NCBI GenBank assembly: GCA_000016765.1
Contig: CP000699.1
Span: 4,281,501 to 4,345,500, forward strand
Direction: 5' to 3'
DNA from: Rhizorhabdus wittichii RW1
GTDB taxonomy: Bacteria; Pseudomonadota; Alphaproteobacteria; Sphingomonadales; Sphingomonadaceae
Length of the DNA stretch: 64,000 nt
The notes beneath the pieces are model-generated. The model searched no databases. It was not told the origin of the DNA and saw nothing but the letters and a program-made list of their open reading frames with translations. Every line of letters begins with the position of its first letter. Within the stretch, counting starts at the first letter, position 1. The position numbers were made by a program, and so were the translations under genes. Of the stretch, positions 1 through 7,839 are shown in pieces.

Positions 1-705
1 ATCAACGAGAATGATTCGGTCGCCACGGCGGAGATCCGCTTCGGCGACAACGACCGGCTCGCCGCGCGGATCGGCCAGGCCGCCGACGCGGGCGGGGTGA
101 TCCTGCTGTCCGACATCGACGGGCTCTACACCGCCAATCCGCATCGCGACCCGACCGCGCGGCTGGTGCCCGAGGTGGCGCGGATCGACGCGCGCATCCG
201 CGCGATGGCCGATGCCGATTCGGCCTCCGGCATGGGATCGGGCGGGATGATCTCGAAGCTGGAGGCGGCGCGCATCGCGCAGCGCTCCGGCGCGCATCTC
301 GCGATCATCACCGGCAAGCGCGATCACCCGCTGGCGGCGTTCGACGCCGACCATCGCGGCACCGTCTTCCTCGGGGAGAAGATCGGCACCGCGCGCAAGG
401 CCTGGCTCGCCGGACGGCTGACCGCCAAGGGCCGGATCGTCGTCGATGCCGGCGCGGTCGGCGCGCTGGCGCAGGGGCGCAGCCTGCTCGCCGCCGGGGC
501 GGTCCGGGTCGAGGGGCGCTTCGCGCGCGGCGACGTGGTCGACATCGTCGCGCCGGACGGCCAAGCGATCGCGCGCGGCCTGATCGAATATGACGCGGTC
601 GACGCCGCCAAGATCGTCGGCCGGCGCAGCAACGCCCACGAACAGATCCTCGGCTATGCGCCGCGTTCGGCGCTGGTCCACCGCGACCATATGGTCCTGC
701 TGTGA
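1..705 (+). CDS. proB: Glutamate 5-kinase, C-terminal part
   Basis: Incomplete at the left edge; the reading frame is open from base 1. ProB phosphorylates L-glutamate with ATP, the first step of proline synthesis. The visible part carries the end of the amino-acid kinase domain (INENDSVAT, LLSDIDGLYTANP, GMGSGGMISKLEAA), all typical of ProB, followed by a C-terminal PUA domain ending in the common sequence HRDHMVLL. The stop codon overlaps the GTG start of the next gene by 4 bases (GTGA), so the two are probably translationally coupled. Identity is firm; the N-terminal half is outside the window. Confidence 0.96.
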   Translation: MNENDSVATAEIRFGDNDRLAARIGQAADAGGVILLSDIDGLYTANPHRDPTARLVPEVARIDARIRAMADADSASGMGSGGMISKLEAARIAQRSGAHLAIITGKRDHPLAAFDADHRGTVFLGEKIGTARKAWLAGRLTAKGRIVVDAGAVGALAQGRSLLAAGAVRVEGRFARGDVVDIVAPDGQAIARGLIEYDAVDAAKIVGRRSNAHEQILGYAPRSALVHRDHMVLL

Positions 706-1607
706 TCCTGGCCGTCACCGGCGGCACCGGCTTCCTCGGCGGTCATGTCCTGCGCATCGCCGCTGAGCGCGGGCATGTCGTCCGGGCGCTGGCCCGCCGG
801 CCGCAGCTGCCGCGTCCCCATGTCGAATGGGTCGCCGGAACGCTCGACGACCATCGCGGGCTGGCCGACCTGTGCGAGGGGGCGGACGCCGTCATCCATA
901 TCGCCGGCGCGATCAACGCGCCGGACCTGGCGGGCTTCGTCGCCGCCAACGTCACCGGCACCGCGTCGCTGCTGACCGCCGCCGAGGCGGCCGGGGTCGC
1001 GCGCTTCATCCATGTCTCGTCGCTGTCGGCGCGCGAGCCCGACCTGTCGAACTATGGCTGGTCGAAGGCCGCGGCGGAGGCGCTCGTCGTCCCGTCGCCG
1101 CTCGACTGGACGATCGTCCGCCCGCCCGCCATCTACGGCCCCGGCGACCGCGAGATGCTGGAGCTGTTCCGGATCGCCAGGGCGAAGGGCGTGCTGCCGC
1201 TGCCGCCGAAGGGGCGGCTCTCGCTGATCGAGGCCGGCGACCTGGCCCGGCTGCTGCTCGACCTGGTCGGGGCGCCCGCGGCGGTCGGACAGACCTATGA
1301 GCCGGACGACGGGGTCGAAGGGGGCTATGGCCATCGTGAATTCGGCAAGCTGATCGGCGCCGCGGTCGGGCGGCCCGGCGTGCTGACGCTGCCGGTGCCC
1401 GGCTTCGCGCTACGGCTGGCCGCGACGGCGGAGCGTTTCCGCCTTGGCGACAAGGCCAAGCTGACGCCCGATCGCGTCCGCTATTTCTGCCACCCCGACT
1501 GGGTGGTCTCGAAGCGGCCGCCGACGTCGATCTGGCGTCCGCTTGTCGGCGCCGCCGAGGGGCTGAAGGCCACCGCCGACTGGTATCGCGCGCAGGGCTG
1601 GCTGTAG
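702..1607 (+). CDS. cerR: Extended SDR NAD(P)-dependent reductase, probable ceramide reductase (CerR type)
   Basis: A 301-residue extended short-chain dehydrogenase. The N-terminus has the Rossmann motif TGGTGFLGG (residues 6-14); the active site YxxxK is YGWSK near residue 116, with the preceding serine in HVSSLSA. Established knowledge: in Caulobacter the spt locus includes an epimerase-annotated SDR that acts as the reductase (CerR) of ceramide synthesis. Here the gene lies just before the acyl carrier protein and serine palmitoyltransferase genes, so the same job is inferred. The GTG start overlaps the proB stop. The family is clear; the substrate assignment rests on context and length. 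A sugar epimerase role is less likely because no sugar genes are nearby. Confidence 0.72.
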   Translation: MILAVTGGTGFLGGHVLRIAAERGHVVRALARRPQLPRPHVEWVAGTLDDHRGLADLCEGADAVIHIAGAINAPDLAGFVAANVTGTASLLTAAEAAGVARFIHVSSLSAREPDLSNYGWSKAAAEALVVPSPLDWTIVRPPAIYGPGDREMLELFRIARAKGVLPLPPKGRLSLIEAGDLARLLLDLVGAPAAVGQTYEPDDGVEGGYGHREFGKLIGAAVGRPGVLTLPVPGFALRLAATAERFRLGDKAKLTPDRVRYFCHPDWVVSKRPPTSIWRPLVGAAEGLKATADWYRAQGWL

Positions 1608-1620
1608 GGCGGAAGGCGGC

Positions 1621-2163
1621 TCAGCCGATTCCCATCGTGAAGTGCAGTATGAAGGCGATGAAGCTGAGCACCAGCCCCGTGACCATCACCCGATAGGCAT
1701 AGCCGAGCAGCCGATACTTCTTGCGGGCCAGCACCCGGCCATTCTGGTAGATATCGTGGGCGAAGGCCTCGAACACCGCCTCGTGGGTCTGCACCGTCTT
1801 CAGCATCATCGCGACGAATTCCTCCTCGGTCAGCTGGCTGAACGAGCCGAAGAAGAGCAGGTTCGCGGGCCCCTCGGGGCGCGGCGCGGCCTTGGTCGAC
1901 GGCAGCACCGCCATCACCGCGAGCAGCGCCGCGAGGAAGGCCGCCGCCCCCAGGATCAGCAGCGCGACCGCGGGACCGGTTCCGGCCTTGGCCTGGCCGA
2001 TCGTCACCGTGAAGATGACGAAGGTCGTGCCCATCAGCAGGTTGGCCTTCTGGTCGGCCATCTGGCTGAGCTGATACTGGATCTGTTGCGTGGTGCGGAG
2101 CAGGTGAATGAAATCCGGCGAATAAACGCGCGGACCGTTGGGATTGACGGGATCTGTCGACAC
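1621..2163 (-). CDS. Two-segment membrane protein resembling the PycTM (DUF5706) family
   Basis: 180 residues with a hydrophobic stretch following DQKANLLMGTTFVIFT, a second helix (residues roughly 65-90), and a third near the C-terminus (VMVTGLVLSFIAFILHF). The layout (helical N-terminus with DQKA, two membrane spans, then LLFFGSFSQLTEEEF and DIYQNGRVLARKKYRLL) looks like the PycTM/DUF5706 family, whose members include membrane effectors of Pycsar anti-phage systems. No pyrimidine cyclase gene lies beside it. It is transcribed against its neighbours and sits between the reductase and acyl carrier protein genes. Function unknown; a defence role cannot be claimed from this context. Confidence 0.7.
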   Translation of the reverse strand: MSTDPVNPNGPRVYSPDFIHLLRTTQQIQYQLSQMADQKANLLMGTTFVIFTVTIGQAKAGTGPAVALLILGAAAFLAALLAVMAVLPSTKAAPRPEGPANLLFFGSFSQLTEEEFVAMMLKTVQTHEAVFEAFAHDIYQNGRVLARKKYRLLGYAYRVMVTGLVLSFIAFILHFTMGIG

Positions 2164-2298
2164 AAAGCCCCCTGGAGCGACATCCGATCGTCGCGTTTAT
2201 GCATCGCGAACCGGCGCCTGCCAAGCACCGCCGTTTGCTTGCCGCGATGCCGCCGCAATCGCTTGTCATGCGCGGCCCAACGACCTTAAGGACATGGC

Positions 2299-2541
2299 AT
2301 GAGCAGCAGAGAAGACATCTTCACCCGCGTCGCCGAGCAGATCGAGCCGTTCAACAAGAAGGGCATCGACCTGGCTGAGACGACGAGCTTCGCCGGCGAC
2401 CTCGAATGGGACAGCCTGACGGTCATGGATTTCGTCGCGGCGGTGGAGGATGAGTTCGACATCATCATCACGATGAACATGCAGGCCGAGATCGAGACCG
2501 TCGGCCAGCTCGTCGATGCCGTCGCCAAGCTGCGGGGCTGA
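2299..2541 (+). CDS. Acyl carrier protein dedicated to the sphingolipid locus
   Basis: An 80-residue acidic protein with the phosphopantetheine attachment motif as EWDSLTVMDF; the serine of DSL (about residue 39) would carry the prosthetic group. Its length and helical pattern match acyl carrier proteins. It ends 4 bases before the GTG start of serine palmitoyltransferase, so it is almost certainly in the same operon and is inferred to deliver the acyl chain that SPT condenses with serine. Established knowledge: bacterial spt loci often contain a specialised ACP distinct from the fatty-acid synthase AcpP. The DSLT variant rather than DSLD/E supports a specialised role. Confidence 0.9.
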   Translation: MSSREDIFTRVAEQIEPFNKKGIDLAETTSFAGDLEWDSLTVMDFVAAVEDEFDIIITMNMQAEIETVGQLVDAVAKLRG

Positions 2542-2545
2542 CCCG

Positions 2546-3748
2546 GTGGCCGACCTCCTCTCCAAGTTCGACCCGCTGATCGCCGAGCGCGAGGCGCTGC
2601 TCGCCACCGGCGTGCGCGATCCCTACGCGATCGTCATGGACAAGGTGCTGTCGCCGACCGAGGCGATGATCAACGGCAGGAAGACGATCCTGCTCGGCAC
2701 CTATAATTACATGGGCATGACCTTCGACCCGGACGTCATCGCCGCCGGCAAGCAGGCGCTCGACGAATTCGGCTCGGGCACCACCGGCAGCCGGGTGCTC
2801 AACGGCACCTATCAGGGTCACAAGGCGTGCGAGGACGCGCTCAAGGAATTCTACGGGACCGAGCACGCCATCGTCTTCTCGACCGGCTACCAGGCCAATC
2901 TCGGGATGATCTCCACCCTGGCTGGCAAGGGCGACTACATCATCCTCGACGCCGACAGCCACGCCTCGATCTATGACGGCTGCTGGCTCGGCGACGCGGA
3001 GATCGTCCGCTTCCGCCACAATTCGGTCGAGGACCTCGACAAGCGGCTCGGCCGCCTGCCGGCCGAGGCGGGCAAGCTCGTCGTCCTCGAAGGCGTCTAT
3101 TCGATGATGGGCGACATCGCCCCGCTCCAGGAGATGGTCGCCGTCTCGAAGAAGCACGGCGCGATGATCCTCGTCGACGAGGCGCACGGCATGGGCTTCT
3201 TCGGCGAGCATGGCCGCGGCGTGTTCGAGGAGGCCGGGGTGGAGGCCGACGTCGACTTCGTCGTCGGCACCTTCTCCAAGTCGGTCGGCACGGTCGGTGG
3301 CTTCTGCGTCTCCAACCATCCGAAGTTCGAGGTGCTGCGCCTCGTCTGCCGGCCCTATGTCTTCACCGCCTCGCTGCCGCCGTCGGTGGTCGCGACCGCC
3401 GCGACCTCGATCCGCAAGCTGATGCATGCGGGCGACAAGCGCGCGCACCTCTGGAAGAATTCGCGCCGCCTGCACCAGGGCCTGCGCGACATGGGCTACA
3501 AGCTCGGCACCGAGACCGCCCAGTCGGCGATCATCGCGGTGATCCTGACCGACATGGCCCAGGCGGTCGCGCTGTGGCAGGGCCTGCTCGAGGCGGGGCT
3601 CTATGTGAACACCGCCCGTCCGCCCGCGACGCCGGCCGGCATGTTCCTGCTGCGCTGCTCGCTGTGCGCCGAACATAGCGACGAACAGGTCGAGCAGATC
3701 CTGGGCATGTTCGAGAGCGCGGGGCGCGCCACGGGAGTAATCCCCTGA
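2546..3748 (+). CDS. spt: Serine palmitoyltransferase
   Basis: A 400-residue PLP-dependent alpha-oxoamine synthase that condenses L-serine with a fatty acyl thioester to 3-ketosphinganine, the first committed step of sphingolipid synthesis. Seen: GTYNYMGMTFDPDV near the N-terminus, HASIYDGCWLGDAEIVRFRH for the PLP-stacking histidine region, VDEAHGMGFFG for the cofactor-binding aspartate and histidine, and GTFSKSVGTVGG with the Schiff-base lysine. These motifs closely resemble the soluble homodimeric SPT known from Sphingomonas. The GTG start at 2546 follows the ACP stop by 4 bases; the same frame is open further upstream within the ACP gene but lacks homology there. Its presence is the main marker of a sphingolipid-making organism. 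Confidence 0.95.
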   Translation: MADLLSKFDPLIAEREALLATGVRDPYAIVMDKVLSPTEAMINGRKTILLGTYNYMGMTFDPDVIAAGKQALDEFGSGTTGSRVLNGTYQGHKACEDALKEFYGTEHAIVFSTGYQANLGMISTLAGKGDYIILDADSHASIYDGCWLGDAEIVRFRHNSVEDLDKRLGRLPAEAGKLVVLEGVYSMMGDIAPLQEMVAVSKKHGAMILVDEAHGMGFFGEHGRGVFEEAGVEADVDFVVGTFSKSVGTVGGFCVSNHPKFEVLRLVCRPYVFTASLPPSVVATAATSIRKLMHAGDKRAHLWKNSRRLHQGLRDMGYKLGTETAQSAIIAVILTDMAQAVALWQGLLEAGLYVNTARPPATPAGMFLLRCSLCAEHSDEQVEQILGMFESAGRATGVIP

Positions 3749-3812
3749 CCTTTCCAACGCTTCGTCGGATTGGCGGCTTTGCCCATCGCTGCGGCTGCGG
3801 TACAATGCGATC

Positions 3813-5798
3813 ATGGCGACGTTCTCTCCCGACGCCTTGAAGCGGGGTCTGTCCCCGGCGACGCAGCGTGCGCTCGCGGCAGCGGTCCTCGCCCTCACGG
3901 CGCTGGGGCTGCTTGTCGCCGTCGTCATGATGGTCGCGCAATCGAACGCCGCGCGCGACGATGCGCTGCGGCGGGAGCAGCACAGCTACGACATCATGGT
4001 GCTGACCCGTTCGCTCGATGCGTCGCTCGCGCGCTCGGAAGCCGCGCTCGGCCGCTATGTGGTGAACGGCGACCGCAAGGTCGGCACCATCTATTATGAC
4101 GAATGGCGCCGGGCGATGAGCCAGCTCCGCCAGCTCGACAGGCTGGTCGGCGAGCAGCCCGACCAGGTGAAGCTGGTCCGCAAGCTCGAAGGGCTGGCGA
4201 GCCAACGCGACAAGGAACTGACCGACGCGGCGTCCTTCGCCAATGTCGGCAAGGGCTGGTACGCGATCGGCATGTTCAACAAGGCCGGCGAATCCCCCAA
4301 TGTCGTCGCCATATCCGCGACCCTCGAACAGATCGCCGCGAACGAGCGGACCCGCCTTGGCGTCCGGTCCGAGGCGACCTTCTTCTCGGCCGAGCGGGCC
4401 AACGGCTTCGCGACGCTGCTGTCGGTCCTCGGCCTCGTCCTGATGGGGCTCGCCATCCTGCTCGGCTGGCTGGTCGCGGCCGCCGCCGCGCAGCGCGCCC
4501 ATGCCGCCGAACAGGCCGAGGCCGAGGCCGACCGCGCCTCGCAGCTCGAGGCCGCCGTCGCCGAACGGACGCGCGAGCTGCGCGAGGCCAACGACCGGCT
4601 GCGCGAGGAGAGCGAGACGCGCGTCCGCGCCGAGGCGCAGCTCGCCCAGGCGCAGAAGATGGAGGCTGTCGGGCAGCTCACCGGCGGCATCGCGCACGAC
4701 TTCAACAATATGCTGGCCGTGGTGGTCGGCGGGCTCGACCTCGCCCGGCGCAAGATCGCCCAGCGCCCGGCCGAGGCGGGAGTCCATCTCGACGGCGCGA
4801 TGGAAGGGGCCGACCGCGCGGCGGCGCTCACCCGCCGGCTGCTGTCCTTCGCCCGCGCCGAACCCTTGCTGCCCGATGCGGTGCTGCCGGCCAAGCTGGT
4901 CGCAGGCATGAACGTCCTGCTCGACCGGACCCTCGGCGAACGCGTCACCGTCCAGGTCGACACGGCGGGCGCGCACTGGCCGATCTGGGCCGATGCGCAC
5001 CAGCTCGAAAATGCGATCCTCAACCTCGCGGTCAACGCCCGCGACGCGATGGAGGGGGCGGGGCGGCTCGACATCTCGGTCGCCGACGTCGCGGTCGCCG
5101 CGGGCGATTCAGCCGACGTCAAGCCGGGCGACTATGTCCGGATCAGCGTCGCCGACACCGGCTGCGGCATGTCCCCGCAGGTGCTGGCCCGCGCCTTCGA
5201 GCCCTTCTTCACGACCAAGCCGGTCGGCAAGGGCACCGGCCTCGGCCTCAGCCAGATCTTCGGCTTCGTGCGGCAGTCGCACGGCGACGTCCGCGTCGAT
5301 TCGGAAGTGGGCAAGGGCACGACCATCTCGCTCTACCTGCCGCGCTATCATGGCGTGGCGGCGGAACGGAACGCCGACGCCGCCGACCGGGCCGCGCGGC
5401 CCAAGGTCGGGTCGCTCTCGATCCTGCTGGTCGAGGACGATCCCCGCGTCCAGGCGTCGACCCGCGCGGGGCTGACCGAGCTCGGCCACATCGTCCGCGC
5501 CTGCGCCTCGGGCGAGGAGGCGCTGGCGATGCTGGCGGAGGATGGCGGCGTCGACCTCGTCCTGACCGACGTGATGATGCCGGGGATGACCGGGCCCGAG
5601 CTGATCGCCGCGATCAGTCGCGACTATCCCGAGATCGCCGCGCTGTTCGTCACCGGCTATGTCGGCGAAGCCGGCCAGAGCGATGATTTCGCGGGCTATG
5701 AGGTGCTCCGCAAGCCCTTCACCATCGCCGCGCTCGGCAACGCCGTCGCCCGCGCGATCGATCGTCGCGGCAAGCCGCCGACCTCCCAAGCCGCCTGA
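3813..5798 (+). CDS. CHASE3-type hybrid sensor histidine kinase with receiver domain
   Basis: 661 residues. Order: a membrane helix (about 20-43); a helical periplasmic sensor consistent with CHASE3 (about 45-195); a second helix (about 200-222, LLSVLGLVLMGLAILLGWLV); a coiled coil with AVAERTRELREANDRL; a HisKA domain with phospho-acceptor GGIAHDFNN; an ATPase domain with NLAVNARDAM (N box), DTGCGM (G1), TTKPVGKGTGLGLSQ (F and G2); and a C-terminal receiver with ILLVEDDP, phosphorylatable Asp in LTDVMMPG and conserved RKPF. All catalytic motifs are present. It lies 64 bases after spt on the same strand with no cognate regulator nearby. The stimulus is unknown; a link to envelope lipid status is only suggested by position. 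Confidence 0.9.
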   Translation: MATFSPDALKRGLSPATQRALAAAVLALTALGLLVAVVMMVAQSNAARDDALRREQHSYDIMVLTRSLDASLARSEAALGRYVVNGDRKVGTIYYDEWRRAMSQLRQLDRLVGEQPDQVKLVRKLEGLASQRDKELTDAASFANVGKGWYAIGMFNKAGESPNVVAISATLEQIAANERTRLGVRSEATFFSAERANGFATLLSVLGLVLMGLAILLGWLVAAAAAQRAHAAEQAEAEADRASQLEAAVAERTRELREANDRLREESETRVRAEAQLAQAQKMEAVGQLTGGIAHDFNNMLAVVVGGLDLARRKIAQRPAEAGVHLDGAMEGADRAAALTRRLLSFARAEPLLPDAVLPAKLVAGMNVLLDRTLGERVTVQVDTAGAHWPIWADAHQLENAILNLAVNARDAMEGAGRLDISVADVAVAAGDSADVKPGDYVRISVADTGCGMSPQVLARAFEPFFTTKPVGKGTGLGLSQIFGFVRQSHGDVRVDSEVGKGTTISLYLPRYHGVAAERNADAADRAARPKVGSLSILLVEDDPRVQASTRAGLTELGHIVRACASGEEALAMLAEDGGVDLVLTDVMMPGMTGPELIAAISRDYPEIAALFVTGYVGEAGQSDDFAGYEVLRKPFTIAALGNAVARAIDRRGKPPTSQAA

Positions 5799-5807
5799 TC
5801 CACGTGA

Positions 5808-5903
5808 CGTCACCCCAGCGAAGGCTGGGGTCCATGTCTGTGTTCTTCTCAGATGCCATCTGGCTGATGAGAGACATGGACCCCAGCCTTCGCTGGGGTG
5901 ACG
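5808..5903. repeat. Perfect inverted repeat (32-bp arms) between convergent genes
   Basis: Bases 5808-5839 are exactly complementary to 5872-5903, with a 32-base spacer. Each arm also contains a smaller hairpin (CCCAGC/GCTGGG around GAAG). It fills the space between the hybrid kinase and the convergent Tam41-like gene, so it may end transcription from both sides, but there is no T run. It looks like a dispersed palindromic (REP-like) element rather than an ordinary terminator. Confidence 0.85.
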
Positions 5904-5928
5904 CTGAACGGGACGAGCGGGAGACCCT

Positions 5929-6852
5929 CTACTTCACCGCACCCTTCGCCAGCAGGCGGGGGAGGAGGGCGATGGCGCCGAGGATCGGCCAGCGGCGCTG
6001 CCACGGCTTGATCTCGATCGCGGCGCCGGCGTGGCGGTTGATCTTCCAGGCGAGGTAATCGATCCCGCCCGCATAGGTGGTGGTCGCCTTGGCCAGCCGG
6101 GCGAGGGTCAGCGCCTTGCCCTCGCGCCGCCGCCGTGCCCAGAGCTTCTTTCCCGCGCGGCGCTCGGCGGCCGTGAGCGGGCGGGCGAAGACGATCTCGT
6201 TCCCTTCGACCGCCGCATCGATCCCGGCGGCGGCAAGCGCGGGGGCGGTGAAGCGGCGATAGCGATCGGGGTCGGCATCGACCACCGAGCCGGCGCGGCC
6301 CTTGCGCTCGGCGCGCAGCTCGGCGCCATAGGTCAGGGCGAAGGCCTCGCCCCACAGCCGGTCGATGGCGATGCGGTCGGCGATCATCGGGCGGGCGGCG
6401 GCGAGCAGCGCGGGGGCGGCGAGGCTGACGGCGGCGATGCCCGCCTCGCGCGCCGCCGCATCGGCGGTCCAGACGAGCCGCGACGGCTGGGCGAAACGCG
6501 CCCAGACCGACACGTTGCGCGTCGCCGAGGAGGCGAGGCGGGCGAAGTCGGCCTCGCTCAGCACCGCATATTTGGCGACTAGCCCGTCATGCTCGAACGG
6601 GAAGACGTTGGGCGGCAGCAGGCGGTTGGCGAAGGCGAACCAACCCTTGCCGAAGGCGTCGGCATAGTCCGAGACGATCAGGTAGAAATCGAGCATCAGC
6701 CCGTCGAGATTCGCTTCGCGCAGGCACGAGCCGTAGAACAGGACGGCGCGCGCGGCGGCCGGATGGCGCGCGGCGATCGCCCCGGCCATCGCCGCGACGC
6801 GCGGGTCCACGGGTTCGGCCAGCTCCGCCGCCACCAGCGCTTCGAGGGTCAT
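5929..6852 (-). CDS. Tam41-like nucleotidyltransferase, putative CTP:lipid-phosphate (or headgroup) cytidylyltransferase
   Basis: 307 residues. The N-terminal third has a nucleotidyltransferase signature, LFYGSCLREANLDG then MLDFYLIVSD (GS, then two acidic residues on a strand). Further matches to mitochondrial Tam41 (CDP-diacylglycerol synthase) are AKYAVLSEADF (Tam41: IKYGVxS), VSVWARFAQPSRLV (Tam41: LYxAGRLQKPVKI) and AFALTYGAELRAER plus DRYRRF in the second half. No membrane helix until a weak hydrophobic end. It is the last gene of a reverse operon, 13 bases after a lipid kinase gene. Inferred role: activating a phosphorylated ceramide or a phospho-headgroup with CTP. Family by eye from memory, so medium certainty; substrate is open. 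Confidence 0.68.
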   Translation of the reverse strand: MTLEALVAAELAEPVDPRVAAMAGAIAARHPAAARAVLFYGSCLREANLDGLMLDFYLIVSDYADAFGKGWFAFANRLLPPNVFPFEHDGLVAKYAVLSEADFARLASSATRNVSVWARFAQPSRLVWTADAAAREAGIAAVSLAAPALLAAARPMIADRIAIDRLWGEAFALTYGAELRAERKGRAGSVVDADPDRYRRFTAPALAAAGIDAAVEGNEIVFARPLTAAERRAGKKLWARRRREGKALTLARLAKATTTYAGGIDYLAWKINRHAGAAIEIKPWQRRWPILGAIALLPRLLAKGAVK

Positions 6853-6865
6853 GCCGCCGCCCGGT

Positions 6866-7837
6866 TCAGGCGGCGAGGCGCAGGAAGGGCACCGGCGGCG
6901 TGGTCTTCAGGATGATCGGCTTGCCGGCGTCGGCCTGGAAGATCTCGCCGTCGAGGATCACGCTGGAGCGCTCGCCCTCGATCTTGATCTCGTCGCCGCG
7001 CTCGAAATGGACGCCGTCCATATTGCCGCGCCCGACCCGGCCGAAGATGCCGGCGAACAGGGCGCGCAGCAGCGGCATCGGACGCTGCTCCACCACCATC
7101 ATCTGCAACGACCCCGAGGTCGAGCTGTTGCCCGTGCTGCTGCCCAGCAACAGCTTGTGCAGGGTGGTGACGATCAGCAGCGAGAAGCGGCCCTGCAACT
7201 GGCCGTGCCGCATCATCGACACCTTCATCGGGCGGGCGGCGGGCGGCAGGAAGGCGGTGCGGATGCCGAGGATCAGCGTCACCAGCACCGCGATCGCGGT
7301 CAGGAAATGGCTGATCCCGTTGGGCAGGCCGAGCGGATAGATCTTGTTGCGGCAATAGAGGATCGTGTCGGCGAGCCCGGCGCCGCCGAGGAACATGCCC
7401 AGCACCGGGCGGGTGCCGTCGGCGCCGTCGGACAGGGCGATCAGCTCGCGCACCACGACATGGTCGTCGATGCCGCCGCGGGCGATCTCCATCACCCGCT
7501 CGAGCGCGGCGATCGGGTCGCCGACCGCGCCCAGGTCGAGCGCGATCAGGTTGGTCTTGCCGTTGGGCAGCACCGCCACCGGCGGCGGCGACCCGTCGAA
7601 ATGATCGCCCAGATAGAGTTCGGTCAGCGCCGCCTGCACCGTGCCGTCGCCGCCGTTGACCACCAGCACCTTGGGATTGACCCGGGCGATGGTACGCAGC
7701 GCCTCGCCGATCTGCTCGACCGACTCGACCTCATAATGGAAGATGTCGCTGTGCGAGGCGCAGAAGCTCCGCATCCGCGGCAGCATCGACAGGTTGCCCG
7801 TCGAGCGCGGATTGGACAGGAGCGCGACCGCCGCCAT
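6866..7837 (-). CDS. Diacylglycerol/sphingoid kinase-family lipid kinase, probable ceramide kinase
   Basis: 323 residues. The N-terminal catalytic domain has NPRSTGN for phosphate binding, the family hallmark VVNGGDGTVQAAL (GGDGT) and AVLPNGKTNLIALDL (GTxN-like region). The C-terminal half has one hydrophobic segment (FLTAIAVLVTLILGIRTAFL) and ends in a beta-rich region with VILDGEIFQ (conserved DGE). Established knowledge: the Caulobacter sphingolipid locus encodes a ceramide kinase of this family. With spt 3 kb away, ceramide or a sphingoid base is the likely substrate; diacylglycerol is the alternative. Its start is 2 bases after the DUF2141 stop and its stop 13 bases before the Tam41-like start, a tight operon. 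Confidence 0.83.
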   Translation of the reverse strand: MAAVALLSNPRSTGNLSMLPRMRSFCASHSDIFHYEVESVEQIGEALRTIARVNPKVLVVNGGDGTVQAALTELYLGDHFDGSPPPVAVLPNGKTNLIALDLGAVGDPIAALERVMEIARGGIDDHVVVRELIALSDGADGTRPVLGMFLGGAGLADTILYCRNKIYPLGLPNGISHFLTAIAVLVTLILGIRTAFLPPAARPMKVSMMRHGQLQGRFSLLIVTTLHKLLLGSSTGNSSTSGSLQMMVVEQRPMPLLRALFAGIFGRVGRGNMDGVHFERGDEIKIEGERSSVILDGEIFQADAGKPIILKTTPPVPFLRLAA

Positions 7838-7839
7838 CG

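Noticed and set aside
1621-2163. Part of an active Pycsar defence system
   Set aside because: No pyrimidine cyclase or other defence gene is adjacent; flanks are sphingolipid genes.
5808-5903. Insertion sequence ends or MITE with target duplication
   Set aside because: No transposase nearby, no flanking direct repeat could be confirmed, and arms fold on themselves as in REP elements.
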